Shown: positions 42,150 through 51,900 of the stretch, piece by piece
How positions within the stretch are numbered: position 1 is the first letter of the stretch
Layout of the letters: every line of letters starts with the position of its first letter
NCBI RefSeq assembly: GCF_020178975.1
Contig: NZ_JAHXBU010000047.1
Coordinates: forward strand, 186,001-250,000
Direction: 5' to 3'
Length of the DNA: 64,000 bases
Source: Cesiribacter sp. SM1
Lineage (GTDB): Bacteria > Bacteroidota > Bacteroidia > Cytophagales > Cyclobacteriaceae
Notes under the pieces: generated by a model
What the model saw: only the letters and a program-made list of their open reading frames with translations
The model's database searches: none
What the model was told of the DNA's origin: nothing
Position numbers and translations under genes: made by a program

Positions 42150-44966
42150 CTACTTACTGAGGTATAAGTTTCTTTCCGAGTAAATCTGCATGAAGTAATC
42201 GTCCATCAGATCGTCAATAAAGTAAATGGCTTCACCCGTCGATTTCATCTCCGGCCCCAGCTCCTTGTTTACATTCGGAAACTTGTTGAAGGAGAATACG
42301 GGTACTTTGATGGCATAGCCTTTTTTGTAAGGCGCATATTCAAAGTCAGTTACCTTGGCTTTGCCCAGCATTACCTTGGTGGCCCAGTTTACATAGGGCT
42401 GGCGGTAGGCTTTGCAAATGAAAGGTACCGTGCGGCTGGCGCGCGGGTTGGCTTCTATGATGTATACTTTATCGTCTTTGATGGCAAACTGAATGTTGAT
42501 GAGACCTACTGTTTTTAGCGCCAGTGCGATCTTCTTCGTGTACATTTCAATTTGCTGCATTACAAAGTCGCCCAGGTTGTAGGGAGGTAACACCGCATAG
42601 GAGTCGCCACTGTGAATACCGGCAGGCTCAATGTGCTGCATCACGCCAATGATCATTACATTTTCACCGTCGCAGATGGCATCGGCCTCGGCCTCTATGG
42701 CGCCTTCCAGGAAGTGGTCGAGCAGTACCTTGTTGCCGGGAATATCGCGCAGCAGGTCAATTACGTGCTTCTCCAGCTCCCGCTCGTTGATCACGATCTT
42801 CATGCGCTGGCCACCCAGTACATAGGAAGGACGCACCAGCAGCGGGAAGTTAAGCTTCTTGCTAAGCTCCACGGCCTGTTCGGCATCTTCAATTACCCCA
42901 AATTCAGGGTAAGGAATATTATTTTCCTTCAGCAGTGAAGAAAAAGATCCCCTGTCTTCGGCAAGGTCCAGGGCCTCATAAGTGGTGCCCAGAATTTTAA
43001 TGCCGTAACGCTCCAGCTTCTCGGCAATTTTAAGGGCCGTTTGGCCACCCAGCTGCACAATAACGCCCTCGGGCTGCTCATGCAGAATGATGTCGTAAAT
43101 ATTTTCCCAGAACACCGGCTCAAAGTAGAGCTTATCAGAGATATCGGGGTCGGTACTTACGGTTTCGGGGTTACAGTTGATCATGATGGTTTCGTAACCA
43201 CACTCATTGGCGGCCAGTACACCATGCACACAGCTGTAGTCGAACTCAATACCCTGGCCAATGCGGTTAGGGCCGCTGCCCAGGATCACTACCTTTTTGC
43301 GGTCGGAGCGAATGCTTTCGTTCTCTTCCTCAAAGGTACTGTAGAAGTAAGGTGTTTTGGCTTCGAACTCGGCAGAGCAGGTGTCCACCATTTTGTACAC
43401 ACGCTTAATGCCCATTTCCAAGCGTTTGCTGTGCACTTCGCTCTCCATGCAGCGCAGCAGGTGCGCTATCTGGCGGTCGGCATAGCCACGGCTCTTGGCT
43501 TCCTTCATCAGCGGAGCAGGGAGCGTTGCCAGTGTGTATTTTTCAATTTCACGCTCCAGCGCAATCATCTCCTCGATCTGGTTCAGGAACCACCTGTCTA
43601 TTTTGGTAAGCTCCAGGATGGTGCGCATGGGGATGCCTAGCTTAAAGGCATCGTATATGTGGAAAAGGCGGTTCCAGCTGGGGTTTTTCAGGCTGTGCAG
43701 GATTACTTCCTGGTTGGTAACCTCTTTGCCATCGGCACCCAGGCCATTGCGTTTGATCTCGAGGCTCTGGCAGGCTTTCTGCAGCGCCTCCTGGAAGTTG
43801 CGGCCAATGCCCATTACCTCACCTACAGATTTCATCTGCAGGCCCAGGTATTTATTGGCACCCTCAAACTTATCGAAGTTCCAGCGTGGTATTTTCACGA
43901 TCACATAATCCAGCGCCGGCTCGAAGTAAGCCGAGGTGGTTTTGGTGATCGGGTTTTTCAGTTCATCAAGGTTATAACCAATGGCCAGCTTGGCGGCAAT
44001 TTTGGCAATAGAGTAACCGGTAGCTTTAGAGGCCAGGGCCGAAGAACGGCTTACGCGTGGGTTAATCTCAATGCCAATGATGCTGTCGTCTTCGGGGTTT
44101 ACTGCAAACTGTACGTTACAGCCACCTGCAAACTGCCCGATGCCGTTCATCATTTTAATGGCCAGGTTACGCATGTTCTGGTAAACAGTATCTGGCAGGG
44201 TTTGGGCAGGTGCTACGGTAATGGAGTCGCCGGTATGCACGCCCATCGGGTCGAAGTTCTCGATGGAGCAGATGATGATCACATTGCCTACGCTATCGCG
44301 CAGCAGCTCCAGTTCATACTCCTTCCAGCCCATGATGCTCTGCTCTACCAGTACCTCGTGAATAGGAGAGGCATGGAGGCCGGCAGTGAGGGCTTTATCA
44401 AAATCTTCGGGTTTTTCTACAAAACCGCCTCCTGTACCACCAAGGGTGTAAGAGGGGCGAATTACCAGCGGAAAACCAATTTCCTGGGCAATTTCCTTGC
44501 CCTGCAGAAAAGATGTAGCAGTAGCACCCTGGCAAACGCCAACGTTCAGCTCTATCATTTTCTGGCGGAATTTTTCGCGGTCTTCGGTGGTTTCGATGGC
44601 GTTGATATCAACACCTATAATACGAACACCAAACTTTTCCCATATCCCGGCTTTTTCGCAATCAATGGCCAGGTTAAGGGCTGTTTGTCCACCCATGGTG
44701 GGTAGTACTGCGTCTATCTGCGGGTGATCTTTCAGGATCTTAATGATCGACTTTTTCTCCAGCGGCAGCAGGTACACATGGTCTGCTGTCACAGGGTCGG
44801 TCATAATGGTGGCGGGGTTGGAGTTAATGAGGATTACCTCAATACCCTCCTCTCGTAAGGATCGTGCTGCCTGGCTGCCCGAATAATCGAACTCGCAAGC
44901 TTGCCCGATGACGATTGGTCCGCTCCCGATAATGAGAACTGACTTTATTGATTGGTCTTTTGGCAT
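42150..44966 (-). CDS. carB: Carbamoyl phosphate synthase large subunit, without the allosteric domain
   Basis: A 938-aa CarB that makes carbamoyl phosphate for arginine and pyrimidine synthesis. The first ATP-grasp half has IGSGPIVIGQACEFDYSGSQ, SNPATIMTD, PTMGGQTALNLA and IRPSYTLGGTGGG; the second has LGSGPNRIGQGIEFDYSCVH, VQLGGQTALKIA and VRPSYVLGGQRM. The protein ends about 30 residues after the last conserved stretch (GPEMKSTGEAI) with FIDDLMDDYF...YLSK. The C-terminal MGS-like regulatory domain (about 130-140 residues in E. coli) is absent, as in related Bacteroidota. The ATG at 44964-44966 gives the canonical MPKDQSIKSVLIIG; the open frame extends 12 codons further. carA is not adjacent. 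Confidence 0.95.
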   Translation of the reverse strand: MPKDQSIKSVLIIGSGPIVIGQACEFDYSGSQAARSLREEGIEVILINSNPATIMTDPVTADHVYLLPLEKKSIIKILKDHPQIDAVLPTMGGQTALNLAIDCEKAGIWEKFGVRIIGVDINAIETTEDREKFRQKMIELNVGVCQGATATSFLQGKEIAQEIGFPLVIRPSYTLGGTGGGFVEKPEDFDKALTAGLHASPIHEVLVEQSIMGWKEYELELLRDSVGNVIIICSIENFDPMGVHTGDSITVAPAQTLPDTVYQNMRNLAIKMMNGIGQFAGGCNVQFAVNPEDDSIIGIEINPRVSRSSALASKATGYSIAKIAAKLAIGYNLDELKNPITKTTSAYFEPALDYVIVKIPRWNFDKFEGANKYLGLQMKSVGEVMGIGRNFQEALQKACQSLEIKRNGLGADGKEVTNQEVILHSLKNPSWNRLFHIYDAFKLGIPMRTILELTKIDRWFLNQIEEMIALEREIEKYTLATLPAPLMKEAKSRGYADRQIAHLLRCMESEVHSKRLEMGIKRVYKMVDTCSAEFEAKTPYFYSTFEEENESIRSDRKKVVILGSGPNRIGQGIEFDYSCVHGVLAANECGYETIMINCNPETVSTDPDISDKLYFEPVFWENIYDIILHEQPEGVIVQLGGQTALKIAEKLERYGIKILGTTYEALDLAEDRGSFSSLLKENNIPYPEFGVIEDAEQAVELSKKLNFPLLVRPSYVLGGQRMKIVINERELEKHVIDLLRDIPGNKVLLDHFLEGAIEAEADAICDGENVMIIGVMQHIEPAGIHSGDSYAVLPPYNLGDFVMQQIEMYTKKIALALKTVGLINIQFAIKDDKVYIIEANPRASRTVPFICKAYRQPYVNWATKVMLGKAKVTDFEYAPYKKGYAIKVPVFSFNKFPNVNKELGPEMKSTGEAIYFIDDLMDDYFMQIYSERNLYLSK

Positions 44967-45294
44967 GTAGCGCGGAAATATTCGGGGGACAAAGTTAGCC
45001 ACAAAGGGGGAGGATTCAAAACCTTATGCTACTTTGATGCAAGCTTCTGAATTTTCTTACATCGAAATACCAAATAAAGGCTTTGGTTATATGTTTGTAA
45101 CGTTTGTAGCAGCGTTCTATAGTAGTGAACATTTTAAGGAGAGGCTGAGGCAGCAGAGGCTAATCTATTAATAATGAGGACTTCTTAACTTGTTTGCCTA
45201 TGTTTCCGTATAGTAAAGTAAAATTAACTTTGGTATAAAGTTTGATAAATCATTTTTAGTAGATAATTTAATTGCGATATAGGAGGAATATATA
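44967..45294. other. Divergent intergenic region, carB / 47-aa gene
   Basis: A 328-base AT-rich gap. TAACTTTG at 45225-45232 fits the -7 box TAnnTTTG for the rightward small gene, giving a leader of roughly 55 bases; the -33 region (TGTTT near 45201) is only a partial match. No box for carB is evident. Confidence 0.5.
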
Positions 45295-45438
45295 ATGAAT
45301 TTGAATATAGATAAACTAATAGACCTTATTAACGATTTACTCTCCACTTTACAGGAGAAGCTAAGTCCTAAACCGGAGCTTGTGCCGGTTCCCGTGCGGA
45401 ACGGCCAGGGCCAGAGACCCCCTGTTCCGCGTAACTAA
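45295..45438 (+). CDS. 47-aa hypothetical protein with a strong Shine-Dalgarno
   Basis: A short gene with unusually complete signals: AGGAGG at 45281-45286, eight bases before ATG, a candidate promoter box upstream and an intrinsic terminator 18 bases after the stop. The N-terminal half is an amphipathic helix (NIDKLIDLINDLLSTLQEKL) and the C-terminal half is proline-rich and basic (VPVPVRNGQGQRPPVPRN). There is no signal peptide or membrane segment. I do not recognise it. The helix could mediate oligomerisation or membrane binding, and the tail could bind a partner; both are guesses. Confidence 0.65.
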   Translation: MNLNIDKLIDLINDLLSTLQEKLSPKPELVPVPVRNGQGQRPPVPRN

Positions 45439-45455
45439 TAGATAAGTCTAACTGC

Positions 45456-45483
45456 AAGCCGCCAGATGAGCGGCTTTTTTTTT
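45456..45483 (+). terminator. Terminator of the 47-aa gene
   Basis: AAGCCGC and GCGGCTT form a 7-bp stem with a 7-base loop followed by at least eight T residues. Confidence 0.85.
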
Positions 45484-45591
45484 GCCCGCGGCTTAAGCTT
45501 TAGTCTGCTAATATCTTGACCTACAAGGGAGGCTGGGCCCGGGGTTTACAACCATTTTTGTCGTAACTACCTTTTTTTCATGACAATGTGG

Positions 45592-46125
45592 CTAGTTCTT
45601 CTGTGCTAAATCCAGGTCGGTAAAAGCGTATAGTGCCTGGTCCAGTATTTTTCCTTCCTTGATGGCGCTTCTCCTTAGCACTCCTTCCCGCAGGTAGCCG
45701 GCTTTCTCCAGCGCTCTTACAGATCCCTGGTTATGAATAAACGGCAGGGCATAAATTCTGCTAAGCCCCAGTGCAGGCATGGCCCAGGTGGTGATAGCCC
45801 TAATGGCAGCAGTAGCAATTCCTTTTCCCCAATATGCTTCGCCCAGCCAGTAGCCCAGCTCTGCAGAGGTGCGTTCAACATCCTGCTGCAGGTCCAGACC
45901 AATGCTGCCTGCAGCTTCACCATTTACCTCTATGGCAAACAGGCTAAGGGGTTGCTGCTGGCCTGCATGCTGCAGCCACCAGTCAGCATCTGCGTGGGTG
46001 TAGGGGTGTGGAAAGCGGTCGCGGAGGTTCTGCCAGATCTTGTAGTTGTTGGCATGCTTTAGCAGTGCTGCTTTGTCCGATGTATGCCAGGGGCGCAGCC
46101 TGCAGTTGTGGCAGTTAAGGATCAT
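45592..46125 (-). CDS. GNAT family N-acetyltransferase (RimJ/RimL-like)
   Basis: A 177-aa acetyltransferase. The N-terminus (LRPWHTSDKAALLKHANNYK) and the acetyl-CoA-binding segment (ELGYWLGEAYWGKGIATAAI, with G-K-G-x-A) and the late RIYALPFIHNQGSVRALEKA (residues about 127-146) with N-x-x-S-x-x-x-L-E-K-x-G are the hallmarks of the RimJ/RimL branch (family Acetyltransf_3). These proteins acetylate ribosomal protein N-termini, antibiotics or small amines; the substrate is unknown here. Monocistronic. Confidence 0.92.
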   Translation of the reverse strand: MILNCHNCRLRPWHTSDKAALLKHANNYKIWQNLRDRFPHPYTHADADWWLQHAGQQQPLSLFAIEVNGEAAGSIGLDLQQDVERTSAELGYWLGEAYWGKGIATAAIRAITTWAMPALGLSRIYALPFIHNQGSVRALEKAGYLREGVLRRSAIKEGKILDQALYAFTDLDLAQKN

Positions 46126-46281
46126 GGCTAATGCTGTAATGTTGTTTAAGTTATAAAATAATCAGTGGTTTCTGTAAAGTAAAGTGTACTCCTCTGGCTT
46201 TTAAGGCTCCCATTGCTCAATGGAAAGTAGTCTTAACACCTGCTGCTTTCTTGGGTTGTATAAAAAAACAAGAGCACCTCC

Positions 46282-46782
46282 ATGCCTGACATACACGAAT
46301 TATTTGGTTTAGACACCGATCTCGACACCGTCTTAACTTTTGCCATCAGGGCAGTGGTGGTATTTGCTGTTTCTGTTTTTTATGTACGCCTGGGTGGTAA
46401 GCGCATCTTTAATAAAAATTCTGCTTTCGATATTGTAGCGGCCATTATGCTGGGTTCAATCCTAAGCAGGGCCATTACCGATTCAGCACCCTTCATCCCC
46501 ACGCTGGTGGCGGGAGCCCTGCTGGTGCTTACCCATCGCTCCCTGGCCTACATCTCTTACCGGAGCGACTGGTTCGGAAACTGGATCAAGGGTGTGAAGA
46601 GAACCCTGGTGAAGGATGGAACGCTGCTGGAAGACAATATGCGCAAGAGCCACATTACCGAGCAGGACCTGATGGCGGCTGCACGTACACAATCCAGCCT
46701 CGATTCGCTAGATCAGATTGAGGAAGCCTACCTGGAGCGGAGCGGCGATATCAGTATACTGCCCAAAAAGAACAAAGCGTGA
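46282..46782 (+). CDS. DUF421 (YetF-like) membrane protein
   Basis: A 166-aa protein. Three N-terminal membrane helices (FAIRAVVVFAVSVFYVRLGG, AFDIVAAIMLGSILSRAI, PFIPTLVAGALLVLTHRSLA) are followed by the cytoplasmic YetF domain with KRTLVKDGTLLEDNMRKSHI and EQDLMAAARTQSSLDSLDQI. The GGKRIFNKNSAFDIVAAIMLGS stretch (about 37-58) is diagnostic. Members are linked to spore or stress physiology in Bacillus, but the molecular function is unknown. The protein is near the short end of the family range. Confidence 0.88.
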   Translation: MPDIHELFGLDTDLDTVLTFAIRAVVVFAVSVFYVRLGGKRIFNKNSAFDIVAAIMLGSILSRAITDSAPFIPTLVAGALLVLTHRSLAYISYRSDWFGNWIKGVKRTLVKDGTLLEDNMRKSHITEQDLMAAARTQSSLDSLDQIEEAYLERSGDISILPKKNKA

Positions 46783-46919
46783 GGCATTGTTGCTTTTTAC
46801 CAGGTAGTAACAGAGATAATTTTAGTTGATGGTGTCTGGCATCAGGTAAGCCGGATAAAATTAATGGGTGCGGGGTGTAACATTTCTGCAAAGCCTGTAT
46901 CAAAGCAGAAAAAAAGCCC

Positions 46920-47759
46920 ATGAAAAAGATAGCCCTTACCTTCGCACTTTTACTTTCCACAGTTTTTGTCTTTGCTCAATCCGGTAGTGCCATCAGGATT
47001 ATGAAATCCGGAGCGGGAAAACCTGTGCTGTTCTTACCGGGATTTACCTCTCCGGGAACTGTATGGGAGGAAACCATCAGCAATCTGGAGGTTGAAAGGC
47101 AAAGCCATGTTATTTCTTATGCCGGTTTCAATGGCATACAGCCTATCGATACTCCCTGGTATGCCACCATCAGAAAAGAGCTGCTGCAGTATATTGAAAA
47201 AGAAAACCTGACCAACTTAAGCATTGTGGGGCACAGCATGGGCGGTAACCTGGCCGTGGATGTTGCCGCAGCAGTGCCTGAAAGGGTAGAAAAGTTAGTG
47301 CTGGTAGATGCCATTCCCTGCATGCGGGAGCTGATGATGCCCGGAGTGGCAGCCTCCCAGATCAAGCACAGCAGTCCCTACAACCAGCAAATGCTCCAAA
47401 TGTCTGCAGATGACCTTCGCAAAACGGCCGGCATGATGGCACATAACATGACTTACAGGCAGGATAAAATTGATCTTCTTGTACAGTGGTCCCTTGCGGC
47501 CGACAGGGAAACCTATGTGTATGGCTATACCGACCTGCTCAAGCTTGATTTGCGGGAGGCCCTGAAACAGGTAAAGGCACAAACGCTGATACTGGGCGCC
47601 ACATATCCCGATGCTAAACTTGTGATGGGCAATTTTGAAAAACAGTATGCTAACCTGCCGGCAAAAAACATTGTGCTGGCTCCGGAAAGTAAGCATTTCA
47701 TCATGTTCGATCAGCCCGAATGGTTTTTTGAAAAAGTTAATACCTTTCTGGCAAAATGA
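46920..47759 (+). CDS. Exported alpha/beta hydrolase
   Basis: A 279-aa secreted or periplasmic hydrolase. The signal peptide is MKKIALTFALLLSTVFVFAQ. The fold shows VLFLPGFTSPGTVWEET, the nucleophile elbow SIVGHSMGGNLAVDVA (Ser106), a late acid residue in LILGATYPDAKL and the catalytic His in SKHFIMFDQPEWFF. It is the first gene of a tight operon: its TGA overlaps the ATG of the ECF sigma factor gene (ATGA), and a membrane protein follows. The substrate is unknown; the operon suggests expression under envelope or surface stress. Confidence 0.88.
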   Translation: MKKIALTFALLLSTVFVFAQSGSAIRIMKSGAGKPVLFLPGFTSPGTVWEETISNLEVERQSHVISYAGFNGIQPIDTPWYATIRKELLQYIEKENLTNLSIVGHSMGGNLAVDVAAAVPERVEKLVLVDAIPCMRELMMPGVAASQIKHSSPYNQQMLQMSADDLRKTAGMMAHNMTYRQDKIDLLVQWSLAADRETYVYGYTDLLKLDLREALKQVKAQTLILGATYPDAKLVMGNFEKQYANLPAKNIVLAPESKHFIMFDQPEWFFEKVNTFLAK

Positions 47760-48268
47760 GTAGTACTGCAACCCAAAAGTCCCTGTTTGAATCTCTGCAC
47801 CGGCAGTACCAGCCGGCGGTGCTGCAAATGTGCCTGGGCTTTATGAAAGGCGATCGGGATCTGGCAAAGGATCTTACCCAGGAGGTGTTTATCAACATCT
47901 GGAATGCTCTCCCCGGGTTCAGGGGTGCATCATCATACAAAACCTGGATCTACCGCATTACTGTGAATACCTGCCTGCTGCACATCAGAAATAACAAAAC
48001 CAAAAGCACAGTTCCCTTGCTTGATGTTCCCCATCCTGTAAGCTCAGGTACTGATGATAAAGAAGAGGAGGACTACCGGGAGCTGTACCTGGCAATCGGG
48101 AAACTATCGGAGCTCGACAGACTGATTATTATGATGGTGCTGGAGGAGCTTGAGTATGATGAGATTTCCTCAATTGTGGGAATAAACCCTGTGAACCTCC
48201 GGGTAAAAATACACCGGATAAAGAAACGACTCAGAGAATTCATTGAAAAAGAACAAGCACATGGATGA
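47756..48268 (+). CDS. RNA polymerase sigma factor, ECF type
   Basis: A 170-aa sigma-70 family factor of the ECF type. Region 2 holds FMKGDRDLAKDLTQEVFINI and SSYKTWIYRITVNTCLLHIRN. Region 4 holds LSELDRLIIMMVLEELEYDE and ISSIVGINPVNLRVKIHRIK, the helix-turn-helix that reads the -35 box. Regions 1 and 3 are missing as expected. It overlaps the preceding hydrolase gene by 4 bases and the following membrane-protein gene by 8 bases (start at 48261), so all three are translationally coupled. The membrane protein probably acts as its anti-sigma factor. Confidence 0.93.
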   Translation: MSSTATQKSLFESLHRQYQPAVLQMCLGFMKGDRDLAKDLTQEVFINIWNALPGFRGASSYKTWIYRITVNTCLLHIRNNKTKSTVPLLDVPHPVSSGTDDKEEEDYRELYLAIGKLSELDRLIIMMVLEELEYDEISSIVGINPVNLRVKIHRIKKRLREFIEKEQAHG

Positions 48269-48848
48269 GCTTAAAAATAAATGGAAAAAGGCGAAGGAGG
48301 CAGCCGCACTTGCGCCCCAGCCTGTTGAGCAGTTAATTGCTGCGGCCCGGGAGAAAAAGAAGAGTAACCTGTATTTTCATTATGGCAATATCTTTATTCT
48401 TACTGTTACCCTGGTGGGTATTTCCCTGTTCTTCTATTATGTAGCACCCTTTAGGGAGCTGCTTAGCAGAGTAGGGGTTGCCCTGATGGTGGGCGGGTTA
48501 ATAGTGCGTATTGCCATTGAAATTTACAGTGTGCTAAAGTCGCAGAAGATCCGGATGCTGCATGATGCCTCCCGCACCACCAGCGATACCCTGGCATTTT
48601 ACCGCTTTCGCAAGACCATACACGGGCCGGTAACCATTACCATTGTAGGCTTGTACTGCTTAGGCTTTATTTTGCTTGGTCCTGAATTTAGCAGGTACAT
48701 AGCAATGGAGTGGATGGTCATGATCTATGGCTCTTTTGTGCTGGGAGCCCTGCTGCTTATCTGGCAGATCAGAAAGGGAATTCAGAAAGAAATGAGAATA
48801 CTGCTGGAACTGGCAGCGCTTAAAAAAGAGCTGCACAGCGAGGAGTAA
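48261..48848 (+). CDS. Membrane protein, putative anti-sigma factor
   Basis: A 195-aa protein. A soluble, Lys/Ala-rich N-terminus (about 45 residues) precedes four membrane helices (IFILTVTLVGISLFFYYV, VGVALMVGGLIVRIAIEIYS, ITIVGLYCLGFILLG, MVMIYGSFVLGALLLIW) and a charged C-terminus. No sequence motif of a known anti-sigma family is clear, but its position directly after the ECF gene, with an 8-base overlap, makes that role likely. The ATG at 48261 is preferred to 48243 (MKKNKHM) because it gives the shorter overlap; both are open. Confidence 0.72.
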   Translation: MDELKNKWKKAKEAAALAPQPVEQLIAAAREKKKSNLYFHYGNIFILTVTLVGISLFFYYVAPFRELLSRVGVALMVGGLIVRIAIEIYSVLKSQKIRMLHDASRTTSDTLAFYRFRKTIHGPVTITIVGLYCLGFILLGPEFSRYIAMEWMVMIYGSFVLGALLLIWQIRKGIQKEMRILLELAALKKELHSEE

Positions 48849-48912
48849 GGGGAGGATGGTTTCAGGAATGCCGCAAATCCATTAACTTACCTCTTGAAAC
48901 CATCTTTCCAGT

Positions 48913-51900
48913 ATGAATAAATCTATTTTCTATCCTTTTTTTCTGCTCTTGTTTTTAAGCCTGCTCCTGCCGGTTGCTGCTCAGAGAAAGAAGCAGGCGG
49001 CAGTACAACCGGTCTATGATACTGCGCTGTACAATGGGCTGGAGTGGCGGCACCTGGGGCCCTACCGAGGCGGCCGTTCTGCAGCGGTAACTGGTGTGCC
49101 GGGCAAGCCCAACCTGTACTATTTTGGTGCTACCGGTGGTGGTGTTTGGCGTACCCAGGATGGCGGCCAGAGCTGGAGGAATATCTCCGACGGCTACTTT
49201 GGCGGTTCTATAGGTGCTGTAACCGTTAGCGAATGGGATCCTAACGTTATTTATGTTGGAGGTGGCGAGAAAACCGTTCGGGGTAACGTATCTTACGGCT
49301 ATGGCATGTGGAAATCGGTAGATGCCGGCAAAAGCTGGAAAGCTGCAGGCCTGAAAGACTCCCGCCACATTAGCCGCGTGCGGGTGCATCCTAAAAATCC
49401 TGAGCTGGTATATGCTGCCGTTATGGGCGATTTGTTTAAGCCCAGCCAGGAGCGTGGTGTGTACCGCAGCAAAGATGGCGGCCAGAGCTGGCAACGCATA
49501 CTCTTTGCCAACGAAAATGCAGGAGCGGTAGACCTGGTGATGGACCCAACCAACCCACGTGTGCTCTATGCCAGCACCTGGCGCATCAGGCGCACACCCT
49601 ACAGCCTGGAGAGTGGCGGCGAGGGCTCCGACCTCTGGAAGAGCACCGATGGCGGCGATACCTGGAAAAAAATATCTGAAAATAAGGGCCTGCCCAAAGG
49701 CACCCGTGGTATTATAGGCATAGCTGCCTCGCCGGCACAGCCAGACCGGGTATGGGCGCTTATCGAGCATGCCGAGGGCGGCGTTTTCCGCTCCGACGAT
49801 GGCGGCGAAAGCTGGCAAAAGCTTAACGACAACCGTGCCCTGCGCCAGCGCGCCTGGTACTACAGCCGCATCTATGCCGATCCGCAAGATCCGCAGGTGG
49901 TATATGTGCTTAATGTAGATTTTCATAAATCTACCGATGGAGGCAGCACCTTCAAAGCCTACGAAACGCCGCACAGCGATCATCACGATCTGTGGATTGC
50001 TCCTGAAGATCCCAGCCGCATGATCATAGCCGACGATGGTGGTGCCCAGGTAAGCTTTGATGGCGGCGAAAACTGGAGCACCTACCACAACCAGCCAACA
50101 GCACAGTTTTATCGCCTGGAAACAGACAATAGCTTTCCTTACCGCATCTACACGGCGCAGCAGGATAATACCACCATCCGTATTCCGCACCGTACCGATG
50201 GGGGCGCCATAGAAGAGCGCGACTGGGAAATTACCGCCGGCAGCGAAAGTGCTCACCTGGCCGTGGATCCAGAAAATAATGATATCGTGTATGGCGGCAG
50301 CTACGGAGGCTATCTGTCGCGCCTTAACCATCATACAAAGGAGGAGCATGCTATTAACGTTTGGCCGGATAACCCTATGGGGCATGGGGCCGAAGGTATG
50401 AAGTACCGCTTTCAGTGGAATTTCCCTATCTTCTTTTCGCCCCACGAAAAAGATAAGCTTTACGCCGCCTCTAACCACCTGCATACCACAAGAAATGGAG
50501 GCCAGAGCTGGGAAACCATCAGCCCCGATCTTACCCGTAACGACAAAAGCAAGCTGGGTCCCTCCGGTGGTCCTATTACCAAAGACAATACCGGTGTGGA
50601 GTACTACGGTACCATTTTCGCGGCTACCGAGTCGCCATACGAGGCAGGCCTTATCTGGACTGGTTCTGATGATGGTCTGATCTATGTAAGCCGCGATGGC
50701 GGCAAAAACTGGCAGAACGTAACGCCAAAAAATATGCCGGAGTGGATGATGATCAACAGCATAGATGCCGATCCCTTTGTTAAAGGTGGTGCCTATGTTG
50801 CTGGTACGCTGTATAAGGAGGGCGATTACCGCCCTTACCTCTACAAGACCAAAGATTATGGCAAAACCTGGACAAAGATCACCAATGGCATAGATGCCGG
50901 GCACTTTGCCCGTGTGGTAAGGGCCGACCCCAAGCGGCAGGGCCTGCTTTATGCCGGTACAGAAACAGGTATGTACGTTTCTTTTGATGATGGTGCCAGC
51001 TGGCAGCCTTTTCAGCAAAACCTGCCCATCGTGCCTATTACCGATCTGGCCATCAAAAACGATAACCTGATTGCAGCCACCCAGGGGCGCAGCCTCTGGA
51101 TTATAGATGATCTTACGCCGCTACACCAGCTAAGCGATAAGGTAAAGAGCAGTGCTGCTTATTTGTACCAGCCAATGCCCAGCTACCGCATGGGGGGCGG
51201 CCAGGCTAAAAATCCGCGTAATGCCGGAACCAACCACCCCGGCGGTGTAATGGTGTATTACCACCTCAAAGAGCAGCCCGATACCACACAGGTGGTAAAG
51301 CTGGAGTTCCTGGAGCCGGATGGCACCCCCATCCGCAGCTTTGCTACAGATGCAAAAGATAAAAAGCTGGAGTTAAAAGACCTTAAAAAGGGCTTAAACC
51401 GCTTTGTGTGGGATATGCGCTACGAAGGGGCTAAAGATTTTGAGGGCATGGTGCTGTGGTGGGCAGGCCTGCAGGGACCAAAAGCTGTTCCTGGCGAGTA
51501 CAAGGTTCGCATGACGGTAGGTGAGCAGGTGCAGGAGCAGACTTTCCGTATCCTGGCAGATCCGCGTATTAGTGCCAGCACAGAAGATTTGCAGGCGCAG
51601 TTCGAGTTCCTGAAATCCGTAACCGATAAAGTAACAGAATCGCACACCGCTATTGCAGATATTCGCAGCGTTCGCAAGCAGCTGGAGAGCCTGAAAACCC
51701 GCATAGGGGCCGATTCTGCCATGAAAGAGGTGGTAGAGGCTGCCAATGTGCTGGATAAAAAGATGACAGAGGTGGAACAGGCACTGTACCAGACCAAAAA
51801 CCGCAGTGGTCAGGATCCGCTCAACTACCCGATCAGGCTTACCAATAAGCTGGCGCACTTAAATTCACTCTACGGTATGAGTGATGGCCGCCCGCCAAAG

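Noticed and set aside
43041-44705. Long open frames antisense to carB
   Set aside because: carB is unmistakable in the other strand; these frames are by-products of its codon use.
48955-51018. A 687-codon open frame antisense to the first propeller gene
   Set aside because: It mirrors a repetitive gene with strong codon bias. The sense frame has a signal peptide and Asp boxes, and the antisense product resembles no protein.
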